From: Aquibacillus saliphilus | GTDB lineage: Bacteria; Bacillota; Bacilli; Bacillales; Amphibacillaceae | DNA: 64,000 nt | NCBI RefSeq assembly: GCF_020404745.1 | Contig: NZ_JAIZAP010000006.1 | Coordinates: forward strand, 1 to 64,000 | Direction of reading: 5' to 3' | In this document: positions 55,276 through 64,000 of the stretch, piece by piece | Position numbering within the stretch: the first letter of the stretch is position 1 | How the letters are laid out: each line of letters begins with the position of its first letter | Position numbers and translations under genes: made by a program | Notes under the pieces: generated by a model | Seen by the model: only the letters and a program-made list of their open reading frames with translations | What the model was told of the DNA's origin: nothing | Database searches by the model: none

Positions 55276-57336
55276 ATGCTTGAAGAAAGACCATCTTATT
55301 TATTAGAACAAATAGTCTTTAATCAATCTCTCACGATTCAACAATTATGCGAAAAGACAAATTTGACAAGGAGGCAAATCGAATATGACTTAAATAAAAT
55401 CAATGCTTGGCTAAAAGAAAACGAGTTGCCGTCTATACACTACAGTGGGGTAAAACAAGTTAATCCACCAAGTGAAATTAAACATTTCATTATCAACACA
55501 AGATTTAAGCTTCCTAATAGCACCTACTTTTCTTATGACGTACGGGATTTTATGACTTATTTGTTTCTCTTCACTAGACAGGAATTTATTTCTTCTCAGC
55601 ATTTAAATGACTTTTTTGTTGTAAGTAGGAATACTTCGATAAATATTATTAAAAAAACGAATAAATACACGGAAAAACAATTGGTTTATGTGAACTATAC
55701 GAGAAATAAAGGCTACCATTTAAAAGGTACAGAAGAGGATAAAAGAACGTTAGCTCTCCAATGTATAACTAACCTACTACAAAAAAAAAGTGGAAACATG
55801 GCAATTAGAGCCCTATTAAATTACTGGAACTATCCATCTAATATAGTGTTCAGTGATGTAACACCCGAAAATATCATAGACAATCTTAAACACACCTATA
55901 AACTTTCATTTGTTGAAGGACGCTTAAAAGACTTTAAAGTTTTTTTATCATTCTATTTTTTACGCATCTCCAAAGGAAAATTTATCTCTTACCACTCTAC
56001 GAGCAAGCAACAACTATTAGAAAATAAGATGTATGCTCCAGCAAAGGATATACTTGACCATGTGATTTTTACAATTCCAAATGATGAAATTGCTTATGTC
56101 ATCACTCACCTTTTAGGCTTATCACTAGGGGATTCACCAACTAAGGATGACTTTCTTTTCAACCTTTGCGAAAAAATGTTCTATGATTTTGAACAAAGAA
56201 CCTGTATATATCTAAAAAACAGGGAGCAAAATCTACTTAATCTCTATCAACATCTTAAACCAGCATACTACCGAATTATGTACCGAATTCCTATTATAAA
56301 TGTATTACTAGACCAAATTAAACATGAGCATTCTGAGCTCTTTACTATCATTAGAGAAATTGTGCTCCCCATCGAAGATATACTGAATACTAAATTTCCA
56401 GAAGACGAAATTGGGTACTTAACCATTTATTTTGGTTCTCTACTTGAAAACCCTAAACAGGAACTTAACAAACTAGAAGCAATAATTGTATGCCCTAACG
56501 GCATTAGCTCATCCTTAATGCTAAAACATCAACTTGCTTCTCTTTTCGGTAATTTCAATTTTGAAAAAATGATTTCCGTTGAAGACTTTAATACCATACC
56601 CATTGATTCTTACGACATCATTTTTTCTACTGTCTTCTTGGAGACAGATCAACCATTATTTATTGTTAATCCGCTAATGACAGCCATAGAAAAATCTTTA
56701 CTAGAACAAGAAATCTATTCCCGATTCTTCAGGACAAAACCAAGGAAACCATTTATTCAAACTTTACTGAAAGAAATAAAACAATATGCTGTCATTCATG
56801 ATGAACAAGGATTAAAGAAAAAACTACATGCATTGTTATCGAATGACAATGGGAAGGCAGATAGGGGGAGTCACCCAGTGCTTGATGAGTTAATTACAGA
56901 GACAATGATTGAAATTAAACCTGCTATTGACGATTGGGAAGCAGCAATTCACTGTGTCGCTGAGCCCTTAATAGCAGAACAGATCATAGAAACCCGTTAC
57001 GTAGACGCAATTATTTCCAAAGTAAAAAATTATGGTCCCTATATCATTATTGGACCTGGTATCGCCATTCCACATGCGCGACCGGAAGACGGTGTAAATA
57101 AAATTGGTATGAGCATTTTGAAATTAGATCAACCGATTCATATTTTGAACAATGGGAAAGAGCCTGTCCATGTATTTATTTGTATAGCAGCTATCGATAA
57201 CGTTACACACTTAAAAGCAATGGCACAGCTTACTAGGTTACTAAACGTGGAAGAAAATCAACGAATACTCAAAAATGTTACGTCAAAACATGAAATATTA
57301 GCACTTATAAAAAAATATTCCCATACAGAGGGATAA
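55276..57336 (+). CDS. PRD-type regulator carrying a UlaC-like EIIA domain
   Basis: A 686-residue regulator: N-terminal helix-turn-helix (NQSLTIQQLCEKTNLTRRQIEYDLNKIN), two PRDs (about 180-400), an EIIB-like domain with Cys in IVCPNGISSS near 412, and a C-terminal EIIA domain with His600 in IAIPHARPEDGVNKIG, the pattern of ascorbate-type (UlaC/SgaA) EIIA. It is followed 15 bp later by the PTS IIB gene. As the operon lacks a separate EIIA, this domain may both sense and serve the transporter (inference). Good ribosome binding site AGGAGGGAT. Confidence 0.88.
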   Translation: MLEERPSYLLEQIVFNQSLTIQQLCEKTNLTRRQIEYDLNKINAWLKENELPSIHYSGVKQVNPPSEIKHFIINTRFKLPNSTYFSYDVRDFMTYLFLFTRQEFISSQHLNDFFVVSRNTSINIIKKTNKYTEKQLVYVNYTRNKGYHLKGTEEDKRTLALQCITNLLQKKSGNMAIRALLNYWNYPSNIVFSDVTPENIIDNLKHTYKLSFVEGRLKDFKVFLSFYFLRISKGKFISYHSTSKQQLLENKMYAPAKDILDHVIFTIPNDEIAYVITHLLGLSLGDSPTKDDFLFNLCEKMFYDFEQRTCIYLKNREQNLLNLYQHLKPAYYRIMYRIPIINVLLDQIKHEHSELFTIIREIVLPIEDILNTKFPEDEIGYLTIYFGSLLENPKQELNKLEAIIVCPNGISSSLMLKHQLASLFGNFNFEKMISVEDFNTIPIDSYDIIFSTVFLETDQPLFIVNPLMTAIEKSLLEQEIYSRFFRTKPRKPFIQTLLKEIKQYAVIHDEQGLKKKLHALLSNDNGKADRGSHPVLDELITETMIEIKPAIDDWEAAIHCVAEPLIAEQIIETRYVDAIISKVKNYGPYIIIGPGIAIPHARPEDGVNKIGMSILKLDQPIHILNNGKEPVHVFICIAAIDNVTHLKAMAQLTRLLNVEENQRILKNVTSKHEILALIKKYSHTEG

Positions 57337-57351
57337 AGGAGATGGACAAAA

Positions 57352-57633
57352 ATGAAAATATTAGCTATTTGCGGCTCAGGTTTAGGTAGTAGTTTCATGG
57401 TTGAAATGAATATCAATGACATTCTTAAGGCGGAGAACATCGAAAATATTGAAGTAGAACACTCTGATTTATCATCAGCCACACCTGGCATCGCAGACTT
57501 ATATGTAGTAGCGAAAGACCTTGAAGACAGTTGTACGAATTTAGGTGACATGATCGTTTTAAATAATATTGTCGATACAGATGAGTTAAAAACTAAGTTG
57601 TTAAGTTACTTAAAAGAAAAAGACATTAGTTAA
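57352..57633 (+). CDS. PTS ascorbate-type IIB component
   Basis: A 93-residue UlaB/SgaB-like phosphocarrier, with the phospho-Cys7 loop MKILAICGSGLGSS. It takes phosphate from an EIIA and gives it to sugar bound at the IIC protein encoded next. Confidence 0.92.
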   Translation: MKILAICGSGLGSSFMVEMNINDILKAENIENIEVEHSDLSSATPGIADLYVVAKDLEDSCTNLGDMIVLNNIVDTDELKTKLLSYLKEKDIS

Positions 57634-57651
57634 AAAAGGAGGAGAGTTATA

Positions 57652-59013
57652 ATGACAGGATTTTTAAATTTAATGGTAGATATTTTAAGTGAACCAGCAG
57701 TTCTCGTCGCATTAATTGCTCTAATTGGGCTTGCCGTACAGAAGAAGCCAGCACATGAAATTATTCGTGGGACTACGAAGTCATTTTTAGGCTTCGTTGT
57801 TATTGCTGCCGGTGCTGGTGTACTTGTTTCATCATTAGAACCTTTTGGTCTGATGTTTCAACATGCTTTTAACGTTGATGGAGTTGTTCCAAATAATGAA
57901 GCGATTGTAGCAATGGCTTTAACGGAATACGGAACAGCAACTGCTCTTATCATGTTTTTTGGAATGTTTGCTAATATTCTTATTGCTCGTTTCACGAAAT
58001 TTAAATATATTTTCTTAACTGGGCACCATACACTCTATTTAGCTTGTATGTTTGCCGTCATTCTTGTGGTAGCAGAACTTGAAGGGCCATTTGGTATCTT
58101 TATTGGGGCGATTGCTTTAGGTTTATCGATGGCAATATTTCCTGCTATGGCACAACCCTTCATGCGAAAAATCACAGGAACCGACAAAATTGGATTCGGA
58201 CACTTTAGTACTTTAGGTTACGTGTTATCTGGGTTAATTGGAAAATTATTTAAAAATAGTAAGTCAACAGAAGACTTAAAATTCCCCAAAAGCTTATCAT
58301 TCTTACGAGATAGTTCGGTTAGTATCTCTCTAACAATGGTGATTCTGTATGTAATAGTAGCATTGTTTACTGGACCAACTTATATAGAAGGCGAACTTAG
58401 TGGAGGCAAGAATTTTATTGTTTTCTCTTTAATTGAAGCAATTAAATTTGCCGCTGGTGTATTCGTCATCCTTCAAGGTGTGCGACTTGTTATCGCAGAA
58501 ATTGTCCCTGCCTTTAAAGGCTTTTCAGAAAAAATTGTCCCTAATGCAAAACCAGCACTAGATTGCCCAATTGTTTTTCCCTATGCGCCAAACGCAGTAC
58601 TATTAGGTTTTTTCTGTAGCTTCTTAGGAGGACTTGTAGGTATGGCAATATTAGGATGGGTTGGTGCTATCATCATATTACCAGGAGTTGTGCCGCACTT
58701 CTTTACCGGAGCAACTGCAGGTGTATTCGGAAATGCAACTGGTGGTGTTAAAGGCGCTACAGTTGGTTCGTTTGCCAATGGTTTGTTAATCACCTTCTTG
58801 CCAGTACTATTAATGCCAGTTCTTGGTGAGCTAGGGTTTGCGAATACCACCTTCTCTGACTCAGACTTTGCATTAACAGGCATCCTTACAGGGTACTCTG
58901 TAACATGGTTTGGTGCTGCCGGTATCGCTACACTTGTCCTCGGCACATTAGCAATTGCAATTATTCACGGAGTTGTGACGAAAAATAAAGATAAATCAAT
59001 TAAATCTATCTAA
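57652..59013 (+). CDS. PTS ascorbate-type IIC component (UlaA/SgaT-like)
   Basis: A 453-residue membrane transporter with 10-11 helices and the UlaA features AEIVPAFKGFSEKIVPNAKPALDCPIVFPYAPNA (key residues P, D, C, P). The name reflects family; homologues are used for ascorbate and other sugars. Next to a split transketolase, a pentose- or apiose-like ketose is more likely than ascorbate (no Ula lactonase or decarboxylase genes are here). Confidence 0.92.
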   Translation: MTGFLNLMVDILSEPAVLVALIALIGLAVQKKPAHEIIRGTTKSFLGFVVIAAGAGVLVSSLEPFGLMFQHAFNVDGVVPNNEAIVAMALTEYGTATALIMFFGMFANILIARFTKFKYIFLTGHHTLYLACMFAVILVVAELEGPFGIFIGAIALGLSMAIFPAMAQPFMRKITGTDKIGFGHFSTLGYVLSGLIGKLFKNSKSTEDLKFPKSLSFLRDSSVSISLTMVILYVIVALFTGPTYIEGELSGGKNFIVFSLIEAIKFAAGVFVILQGVRLVIAEIVPAFKGFSEKIVPNAKPALDCPIVFPYAPNAVLLGFFCSFLGGLVGMAILGWVGAIIILPGVVPHFFTGATAGVFGNATGGVKGATVGSFANGLLITFLPVLLMPVLGELGFANTTFSDSDFALTGILTGYSVTWFGAAGIATLVLGTLAIAIIHGVVTKNKDKSIKSI

Positions 59014-59034
59014 CGAAAGGGATGGTGAAAGTTA

Positions 59035-59880
59035 TTGCCTTCTTCACTAGAAGAGTTACAGCATTTAAGTGATAAAATCCGCCTTTACACATTAAAAGAA
59101 CTAGAAAATCTAGGATTCGGACATTATGGTGGTAGCCTATCCATTGTTGAAACTCTTGCTGTTTTATATGGCGGTATGATGAAATATGATCCGATATCTC
59201 CAAAATGGGAAGAACGGGATTACTTTATTCTTTCTAAAGGTCATGGAGGGCCTGCACTTTACGCCACTTTATTCATTAAAGGATTCTTTGATGAAACGTT
59301 TCTCTACTCTTTAAACAAAAATGGAACTAAGCTACCATCCCATCCTGACCGCTTGAAGACACCCGGTGTCGATATGACCACCGGATCCTTAGGTCAGGGC
59401 ATCTCTGTAGCAACAGGTGTAGCTCTTTCACATAAGCTTTCTAATAAACCAAACTATACATTTGCCATTGTTGGAGATGGAGAATTAAATGAGGGTCAGT
59501 GTTGGGAAGCATTTCAATTTGCTTCCCATCATAAACTAAGTCGGTTAATTGTATTTATAGACGATAACAAAAAACAACTCGACGGTCTTACTAAGGATAT
59601 AATTGATCCAATTGATTTTGGACCAAAGTTTAAAGCTTTTGGGTTCTATACCCTTAAAGTCAATGGTAGCTCAGTCGGAGAAATATATCATGCGGTCGAA
59701 AAGGCAAAAACACAATCAGATAAACCAGTTGCAATTATTTTGGACACAATTAAAGGTCAAGGTGTCCCATATCTCGAACAATTAGAAAGCAATCATCATA
59801 TCAGACCTTCTGAGCAGGACCATCAAGCAATTACTACAGCAATAAAGGAATTAGAATTAAGAACGGGGGTTAAAGCATGA
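59035..59880 (+). CDS. Transketolase N-terminal subunit
   Basis: A 281-residue thiamine diphosphate-binding half of a split transketolase, with SKGHGGPALYA, TGSLGQGISVATGVA and the ThDP motif GDGELNEGQ...N(K). It starts with TTG (MPSSLEELQHLSDKI), preceded by GGGATGG. The start fits the four-base overlap pattern of the operon; its stop overlaps the next gene by 4 bp. Similar pairs (AptA/AptB) act on apulose-4-phosphate. Confidence 0.9.
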   Translation: MPSSLEELQHLSDKIRLYTLKELENLGFGHYGGSLSIVETLAVLYGGMMKYDPISPKWEERDYFILSKGHGGPALYATLFIKGFFDETFLYSLNKNGTKLPSHPDRLKTPGVDMTTGSLGQGISVATGVALSHKLSNKPNYTFAIVGDGELNEGQCWEAFQFASHHKLSRLIVFIDDNKKQLDGLTKDIIDPIDFGPKFKAFGFYTLKVNGSSVGEIYHAVEKAKTQSDKPVAIILDTIKGQGVPYLEQLESNHHIRPSEQDHQAITTAIKELELRTGVKA

Positions 59881-60842
59881 ATAGCATAAATACCTCCTAT
59901 GAATTAGATCATATTGAAATGAGGCAAGTTTATGCGAACACCCTCCTTCATTTAGCACAACAAAATCCAGATATAATCGGATTAGAAGCAGATTTGATGA
60001 GTGCTATAACAACGAATAAAATAATTAAAGAAATTCCAAATCAATTGATTAACTGTGGCATCATGGAAGCCAATATGATTGGAGTGGCAGCTGGTCTTTC
60101 CCTTACCGGAAAAATCCCTTATTTGCATACGTTTGGACAGTTTGCAACAAGGCGTGCCTATGACCAGCTTTTTGTGTCTTGCAATTATGCTAAGTTGAAC
60201 ATAAAGATACTTGGTTCGGATGCGGGGGTAACTGCTGAACATAATGGCGGCACCCACATGGTATTTGAAGATTTAGCATTAACCAGAATCATACCAGGTG
60301 CAACAGTAATAGAAGTAAGTGATGCCTCAATGCTTCGTAATCTCCTAACACAGGTCGAGAAAATATATGGGTTCCATTATATGAGGACGATACGAAAAAA
60401 TGCAGTTAAACTTTACAATAGTGACGAAACCTTTGAAATTGGAAAAGGAAAGGTGCTACGAGATGGAAATGACATAACCATTATCGCAACTGGAATAATG
60501 GTTGCAGAAGCATTACAAGCCTCTGACATGTTAGAAGCGAAGAATATCAATGCTGCAGTTATTGATCTATTTACCCTGAAACCAATCGATAGAGAGTTAA
60601 TCATCCATTATGCTGAAAAAACAAACCATATTGTAACAGCTGAAAACCACAATATAATTGGCGGTTTAGGCAGTGCCGTAGCAGAGGTGTTAAGCGAGCA
60701 CCGACCAACTAAGATGAAAAGAATAGGAATTAACGAGCAATTTGGTCAAGTAGGTAAAACCGATTACTTGAAAGAAGTATATGGATTAACTAAAGAACAC
60801 ATATATCTCCAGTGTTTAGAGCAACTTGATATTAACAAGTAA
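59877..60842 (+). CDS. Transketolase C-terminal subunit
   Basis: A 321-residue partner with the pyrimidine-binding domain (EADLMSA, CGIMEANMIGVAAGLS, PYLHTFGQFATRRAYDQ with the catalytic Glu) and the C-terminal transketolase domain (ATGIMVAEALQA, GGLGSAVAEVL). It overlaps the N-terminal subunit gene, so the two should form one enzyme. Confidence 0.92.
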   Translation: MNSINTSYELDHIEMRQVYANTLLHLAQQNPDIIGLEADLMSAITTNKIIKEIPNQLINCGIMEANMIGVAAGLSLTGKIPYLHTFGQFATRRAYDQLFVSCNYAKLNIKILGSDAGVTAEHNGGTHMVFEDLALTRIIPGATVIEVSDASMLRNLLTQVEKIYGFHYMRTIRKNAVKLYNSDETFEIGKGKVLRDGNDITIIATGIMVAEALQASDMLEAKNINAAVIDLFTLKPIDRELIIHYAEKTNHIVTAENHNIIGGLGSAVAEVLSEHRPTKMKRIGINEQFGQVGKTDYLKEVYGLTKEHIYLQCLEQLDINK

Positions 60843-60859
60843 ATATTTCTCGAAAAACC

Positions 60860-60903
60860 AACAAGACAAAATAACTTCACTGGGAAAGTTATTTTGTCTT
60901 GTT
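60860..60903 (+). terminator. Strong terminator after the transketolase genes
   Basis: An 18-bp perfect stem (AACAAGACAAAATAACTT and its complement) with an 8-nt loop. Confidence 0.92.
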
Positions 60904-61054
60904 CTAGGTGAAACAGAAGGAATGGAATCTCCGCAAGCTCAAGTCTTTCTCTGATAAATAAAATCCCCTGGGTTATTCCGTCATGAGGATTATATTATCC
61001 CCGTATAGTAGACATTCCTAAAACGGGCTTATTATTGTGCATCACAAATATTTT

Positions 61055-61085
61055 GATCTCATTTACCAAAATGGCAAATGAGATC
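61055..61085 (-). terminator. Terminator after the class II aldolase gene
   Basis: A 10-bp perfect stem (GATCTCATTT/AAATGAGATC) with an 11-nt loop, 25 bases after the aldolase stop on the minus strand; the T tail is weak. Confidence 0.65.
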
Positions 61086-61109
61086 CGTCCAACCTTTCAT
61101 CCAATATAT

Positions 61110-61967
61110 CTACCCTTTTCCGGAGCAACCAAACAAGCGTAGCTTGCCTATAATCGTTTCTTTTACCGCTTTTCTTCCAGCATCATTATACACTCGGGCA
61201 TCATACACATCCGAATCACTTTTTAAAAATTCGCGAACTGTTTTTGAAAAAGCAAGATGATTGTCAGCATTAACATTCACCTTTGCTGTTCCTAATGATA
61301 TCGCCCTTTTTATATGCTCAGTAGAAAGTCCTGATCCTCCGTGTAACACCAATGGAATGCCAATTGCTTCACTGATTGCTTTCATTTCATCAAAACCTAA
61401 TTTCGGTTCACCTTTGTATGGCCCATGAGCTGAACCAAGCGCTGGGGCTAAACTATCGATTCCTGTCTGTTTAACTAATTCCACACATTCTGTTAAGTCC
61501 GCATAGATAGGACCTTTAACTACAACTCCATCCTCTTGGCCGCCAATACTGCCTAATTCCGCTTCTACAGTAACCCCACGCTCATGCGCATAATCGACCA
61601 CTTGCTTAGTAATTTTCGCGTTTTCCTTAAAAGGATGGTGAGATGCATCAATCATCACAGAAGTGAAACCCGCATCGATTGCAGCCTTACAATTTTCTAT
61701 GCTAGATCCGTGGTCAAGGTGAAGAGCCACTGGCACGGTGATATTCATTTCACGCATTAATGCTTTTAGCATATACGTAGCTACCGAAAATCCACCGAAA
61801 TAACGAACTGCTTCCTCAGTTACTCCAATAATAATAGGAGAATTTTCCTCTTTTGCCGCCCCTAAAGCAGCTTGCATCCATTCAAGATTATGAACGTCGA
61901 AATGTCCAACCGCATAACCTTCCCTTAAAGCTTTATCCAATATTTCTTTTACTGAAACAATTTCCAC
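61110..61967 (-). CDS. Class II ketose-bisphosphate aldolase (Fba/IolJ/GatY family)
   Basis: A 285-residue zinc-dependent aldolase. Metal and catalytic motifs are HLDHGSS (proton-donor Asp and Zn His), [18 protein letters not shown] (Zn His) and LHGGSGL (Zn His), NVNAD. It splits or joins triose phosphates (fructose-, tagatose- or deoxy-5-keto-gluconate bisphosphate). The GTG at 61967 is chosen because AAGGGGG lies 8 nt upstream; an ATG at 61985 precedes that site and is unlikely. Confidence 0.88.
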   Translation of the reverse strand: MEIVSVKEILDKALREGYAVGHFDVHNLEWMQAALGAAKEENSPIIIGVTEEAVRYFGGFSVATYMLKALMREMNITVPVALHLDHGSSIENCKAAIDAGFTSVMIDASHHPFKENAKITKQVVDYAHERGVTVEAELGSIGGQEDGVVVKGPIYADLTECVELVKQTGIDSLAPALGSAHGPYKGEPKLGFDEMKAISEAIGIPLVLHGGSGLSTEHIKRAISLGTAKVNVNADNHLAFSKTVREFLKSDSDVYDARVYNDAGRKAVKETIIGKLRLFGCSGKG

Positions 61968-62026
61968 TTTTACGTCCCCCTTCATTCACATTTTTAGCAA
62001 AAATCCGTTGAAATCAATAGGAAACT

Positions 62027-62060
62027 CCTTCTACTTATCTTAATTATGATAAGCAGAAGG
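62027..62060 (-). terminator. Hairpin between the DJ-1 gene and the aldolase gene
   Basis: Minus strand: a 13-bp stem CCTTCTGCTTATC with a one-mismatch complement and an 8-nt loop; no clear T tail. Confidence 0.55.
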
Positions 62061-62101
62061 AAGTATACACAGAGCTTAATAACCTCTTTATAATGGGTTT
62101 T

Positions 62102-62611
62102 TTAACTCAGTTTCGCCAAAATCTCTCTAATAAAGGCAGGCTCATCTACAGGTGTCCGTGAAGTGATAATGTTATCGCTCACAACTACTTCTTCATCTTT
62201 AAATGACGCACCACCGTTAATTACATCATCACGAATCCCTTTAAAGCACGTCACTTCTTTCCCATCTAGAATTTTTGCACTAATCATAACTTGCGGTCCA
62301 TGACAAATACCAGCGATTAACTTGGAATGATTATTGAGTTTTTTTACAAAGTTCACCGTATCATCATTAACCCTTAGCTCCTCTGGTGCACTTCCTCCTG
62401 GAATGACAACAGCGTCATAATCATTCGGATTAGCCTCTGCGGTCGAAAGCTCTGTTTCGTAGACAACTGTTCCTTTCTTGCCACGACATTCTACGCCTTT
62501 TTTATTACCAATAATCACAGTATCATGACCTGCTTCTCTTATTCTTTCGTAAGGATTTTTCATTTCTGAGTCTTCAAAATCAGGCGCAACTAAAAATGCT
62601 ACTTTTGCCAT
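62102..62611 (-). CDS. DJ-1/PfpI-family protein (YfkM-like)
   Basis: A 169-residue class I glutamine-amidotransferase-like protein with the nucleophile elbow GICHGPQ (Cys in ICHG) and VAPDFEDSEM at the N-terminus (acidic residue partner). Family members act as deglycases/proteases in carbonyl stress. Monocistronic between terminator hairpins. Confidence 0.92.
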   Translation of the reverse strand: MAKVAFLVAPDFEDSEMKNPYERIREAGHDTVIIGNKKGVECRGKKGTVVYETELSTAEANPNDYDAVVIPGGSAPEELRVNDDTVNFVKKLNNHSKLIAGICHGPQVMISAKILDGKEVTCFKGIRDDVINGGASFKDEEVVVSDNIITSRTPVDEPAFIREILAKLS

Positions 62612-62640
62612 ATGTAAACCTCCCGATACGTTTTTTAGAA

Positions 62641-62675
62641 GTAAAGCTTCTACTTAATATTAGTAGAAGCTTTAC
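62641..62675 (-). terminator. Terminator after lsrF
   Basis: A perfect 14-bp stem (GTAAAGCTTCTACT and its complement) with a 7-nt loop; minus-strand tail TTCTAAAAAA. Confidence 0.75.
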
Positions 62676-62694
62676 AAGGTAAAATATTATTTGC

Positions 62695-63573
62695 TTAATT
62701 AATTAAATGTTGGAAGTACTCATATGCTTCTATATCCGAGTATCCTTCATGCACTACCTTCACGACAGCTTGAATCATTTCTTCAGGGTACTGCGATTGG
62801 AAAATGTTTCTTCCCATATCTACCCCAGCGGCACCACCTTGAATGGATTTGTACGCTAAAGTCAGTGCATCTTTTTCAGGAATTTTCTTCCCTCCAGCTA
62901 CAACTAGTGGTACAGGACAAGCAGCTGCAACCTTTTCAAAATCATCACAATAGTACGTTTTAACAATCTGAACACCAAACTCTGCTAACATTCTTGTAGC
63001 TAACAAGAAGAATTGAGTTGTTCTTTCCATTTCTTTTCCAACCGCTACAACACCCATTGTTGGGATTGAATATCTTGTTCCCAGATTTACCGCTTTGTTT
63101 AATTGTTCAATAGTTTCTTTTTGCCCATCAGCACCTATGAAGGTTTGAATAGCGATAGCACTTGCATTCATTCTTACTGCATCTTCAATATCTACCACCA
63201 TGGATTCGTGGCTTAGATCATCTTGTAAGATACTAGACCCGGAAGATGCTCTTAGTGCAATTGGTTTATTATAGGTTGGTGAGACACTACTACGAATAGC
63301 ACCTCTCGTACCCATTAAGCAATCTACATATTTTTCTAATCTAGGAACTAATAGGTCTAATCTTTCTAATCCAGAAGTTGGTCCCATAAAGTAGCCATGG
63401 TCAAAAGCTAGCATAATAGTTTTCCCTGTATCCGGATTAAAAATCCTAGATAGACGATCTTTCATTCCCCAGTCTAAGTTAGAAGCTCCTTTTACATGAA
63501 AATTTCCACTCTCCATAAAAGGTACATCTTCCGAGAAATTTTTCGCAATTTTATTTCCAACATTATCTGCCAT
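62695..63573 (-). CDS. LsrF: 3-hydroxy-5-phosphonooxypentane-2,4-dione thiolase
   Basis: A 292-residue DeoC/FbaB-fold class I aldolase-like enzyme of the LsrF family that processes phospho-AI-2 (autoinducer 2). It shows the start MADNVGNKIAKNFSEDVPFMESG, GMKDRLSRIFNPDTGKTIMLAFDHGYFMGPTSGLER, and GRNIFQSQYP near the C-terminus. It lies 46 bp after the AI-2-binding protein gene, so both belong to an lsr operon that starts outside the window. Confidence 0.93.
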   Translation of the reverse strand: MADNVGNKIAKNFSEDVPFMESGNFHVKGASNLDWGMKDRLSRIFNPDTGKTIMLAFDHGYFMGPTSGLERLDLLVPRLEKYVDCLMGTRGAIRSSVSPTYNKPIALRASSGSSILQDDLSHESMVVDIEDAVRMNASAIAIQTFIGADGQKETIEQLNKAVNLGTRYSIPTMGVVAVGKEMERTTQFFLLATRMLAEFGVQIVKTYYCDDFEKVAAACPVPLVVAGGKKIPEKDALTLAYKSIQGGAAGVDMGRNIFQSQYPEEMIQAVVKVVHEGYSDIEAYEYFQHLIN

Positions 63574-63619
63574 ATTTTAAACTCTCCTCTGTGAAGTATT
63601 ATTACGGATTTAATCTAAA

Positions 63620-64000
63620 TTAAAAATCGTAGTCGTTCGTATTATCTTCTGTAAATACAATTCGTTCAGGAAGAACAATGATACCCGAATCATCAGATTC
63701 ATAGTCATAACCTTGGATTGAGTTTGGCTCAAGTTTCACTTCGCCCATGTCAGGAACCTCAACCGTGTCACCTACTTTTAGTTCATTTCCTTGTGCTAGA
63801 TGGTAAGCAATGTAAACAGCAAGAGCACCTTGATCCGTTACATCCCATAGACCGTGGTTTAAAATAGTTCCACTTTCAATAAACTGTCTCATTGAATTTG
63901 GAGAAGCAAATCCAGTAATAATCACATCTTCAGCAGTTAATCCCTTATTTTGTGCAGCTTGTGCCATTGCTGGAAGTGCAGTAGAGTCAGGAGCAATTAT
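63620..64000 (-). CDS. LsrB-like AI-2 ABC transporter binding protein (partial)
   Basis: The C-terminal 126 residues or so of a binding protein whose N-terminus lies beyond the right edge; the frame is open from 64000. It contains APDSTALPAMAQAAQNKG, GFASPNSMRQFIESGTI, LWDVTDQGALAVYIAY and the end GIIVLPERIVFTEDNTNDYDF-type tail (20-residue core shown in parts: LPERIVF, YDF), typical of LsrB. It binds autoinducer 2 for import. Confidence 0.88.
   Translation of the reverse strand: MIAPDSTALPAMAQAAQNKGLTAEDVIITGFASPNSMRQFIESGTILNHGLWDVTDQGALAVYIAYHLAQGNELKVGDTVEVPDMGEVKLEPNSIQGYDYESDDSGIIVLPERIVFTEDNTNDYDF

Overview
The window looks like a chromosomal segment of a low-GC, spore-forming Bacillaceae (Bacillus sensu lato). 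The evidence is strong AGGAGG-type ribosome binding sites, an S-box (SAM-I) leader, a CotA-type spore-coat laccase, a manR-manP-manA mannose cluster in Bacillus order, YesMN-type regulators, MsmX-dependent type sugar ABC importers, and many U-tailed intrinsic terminators. No rRNA, tRNA, CRISPR or prophage was seen.

Layout. 0-9 kb: a LacI-family regulator that appears to start at an ATC codon, then a minus-strand operon (thiolase, 32-aa membrane peptide, Na+/solute symporter, acetoacetyl-CoA synthetase-like ligase, and a catalytically altered thiolase-like protein with a DUF35 partner) under a SAM-I riboswitch and terminator. Two arrays of the same 41/42-bp tandem repeat bracket this operon. 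9-17 kb: a PAS-PAS-GGDEF-EAL c-di-GMP enzyme, a HAD phosphatase, CotA, small proteins, a c-di-GMP-I (GEMM) riboswitch driving a 36-aa cysteine-containing peptide, a NERD protein and a Doc-toxin remnant. 17-28 kb: a full aromatic meta-cleavage operon (two-component flavin monooxygenase, flavin reductase, FAD synthetase paralogue, extradiol dioxygenase, hydrolase, hydratase, aldolase, acylating acetaldehyde dehydrogenase, MFS transporter) divergent from a XylR_N/V4R-PucR sensor-regulator.

29-40 kb: a GntR-controlled operon that combines a CitE-like lyase, a type III CoA-transferase, a ribokinase-family kinase, an oligosaccharide-type ABC importer and two ADP-ribosylglycohydrolase-family enzymes. 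The gene content suggests uptake and dismantling of a ribosylated organic acid or similar riboside; this is inference. 40-50 kb: a YesMN two-component system with a membrane-anchored sugar-binding protein, a ribose-type ABC importer and a D-lyxose/mannose isomerase. 50-55 kb: manR-manP-manA, with manA frameshifted near its 3' end. 55-61 kb: a PRD regulator carrying its own UlaC-like EIIA domain, an ascorbate-type PTS IIB/IIC pair and a split transketolase. 61-64 kb: a class II aldolase, a DJ-1/PfpI protein, LsrF, and the 3' part of an LsrB-like AI-2 binding protein that runs off the window.

The most unusual points are the c-di-GMP riboswitch on a 36-aa peptide gene, the SAM riboswitch on a CoA-ester/ketone-body-like operon, the double ADP-ribosylglycohydrolase/ribokinase/CoA-transferase operon, and the dispersed 41/42-bp repeat arrays whose GGGAYAGG edges sit next to the stop codons of neighbouring genes.
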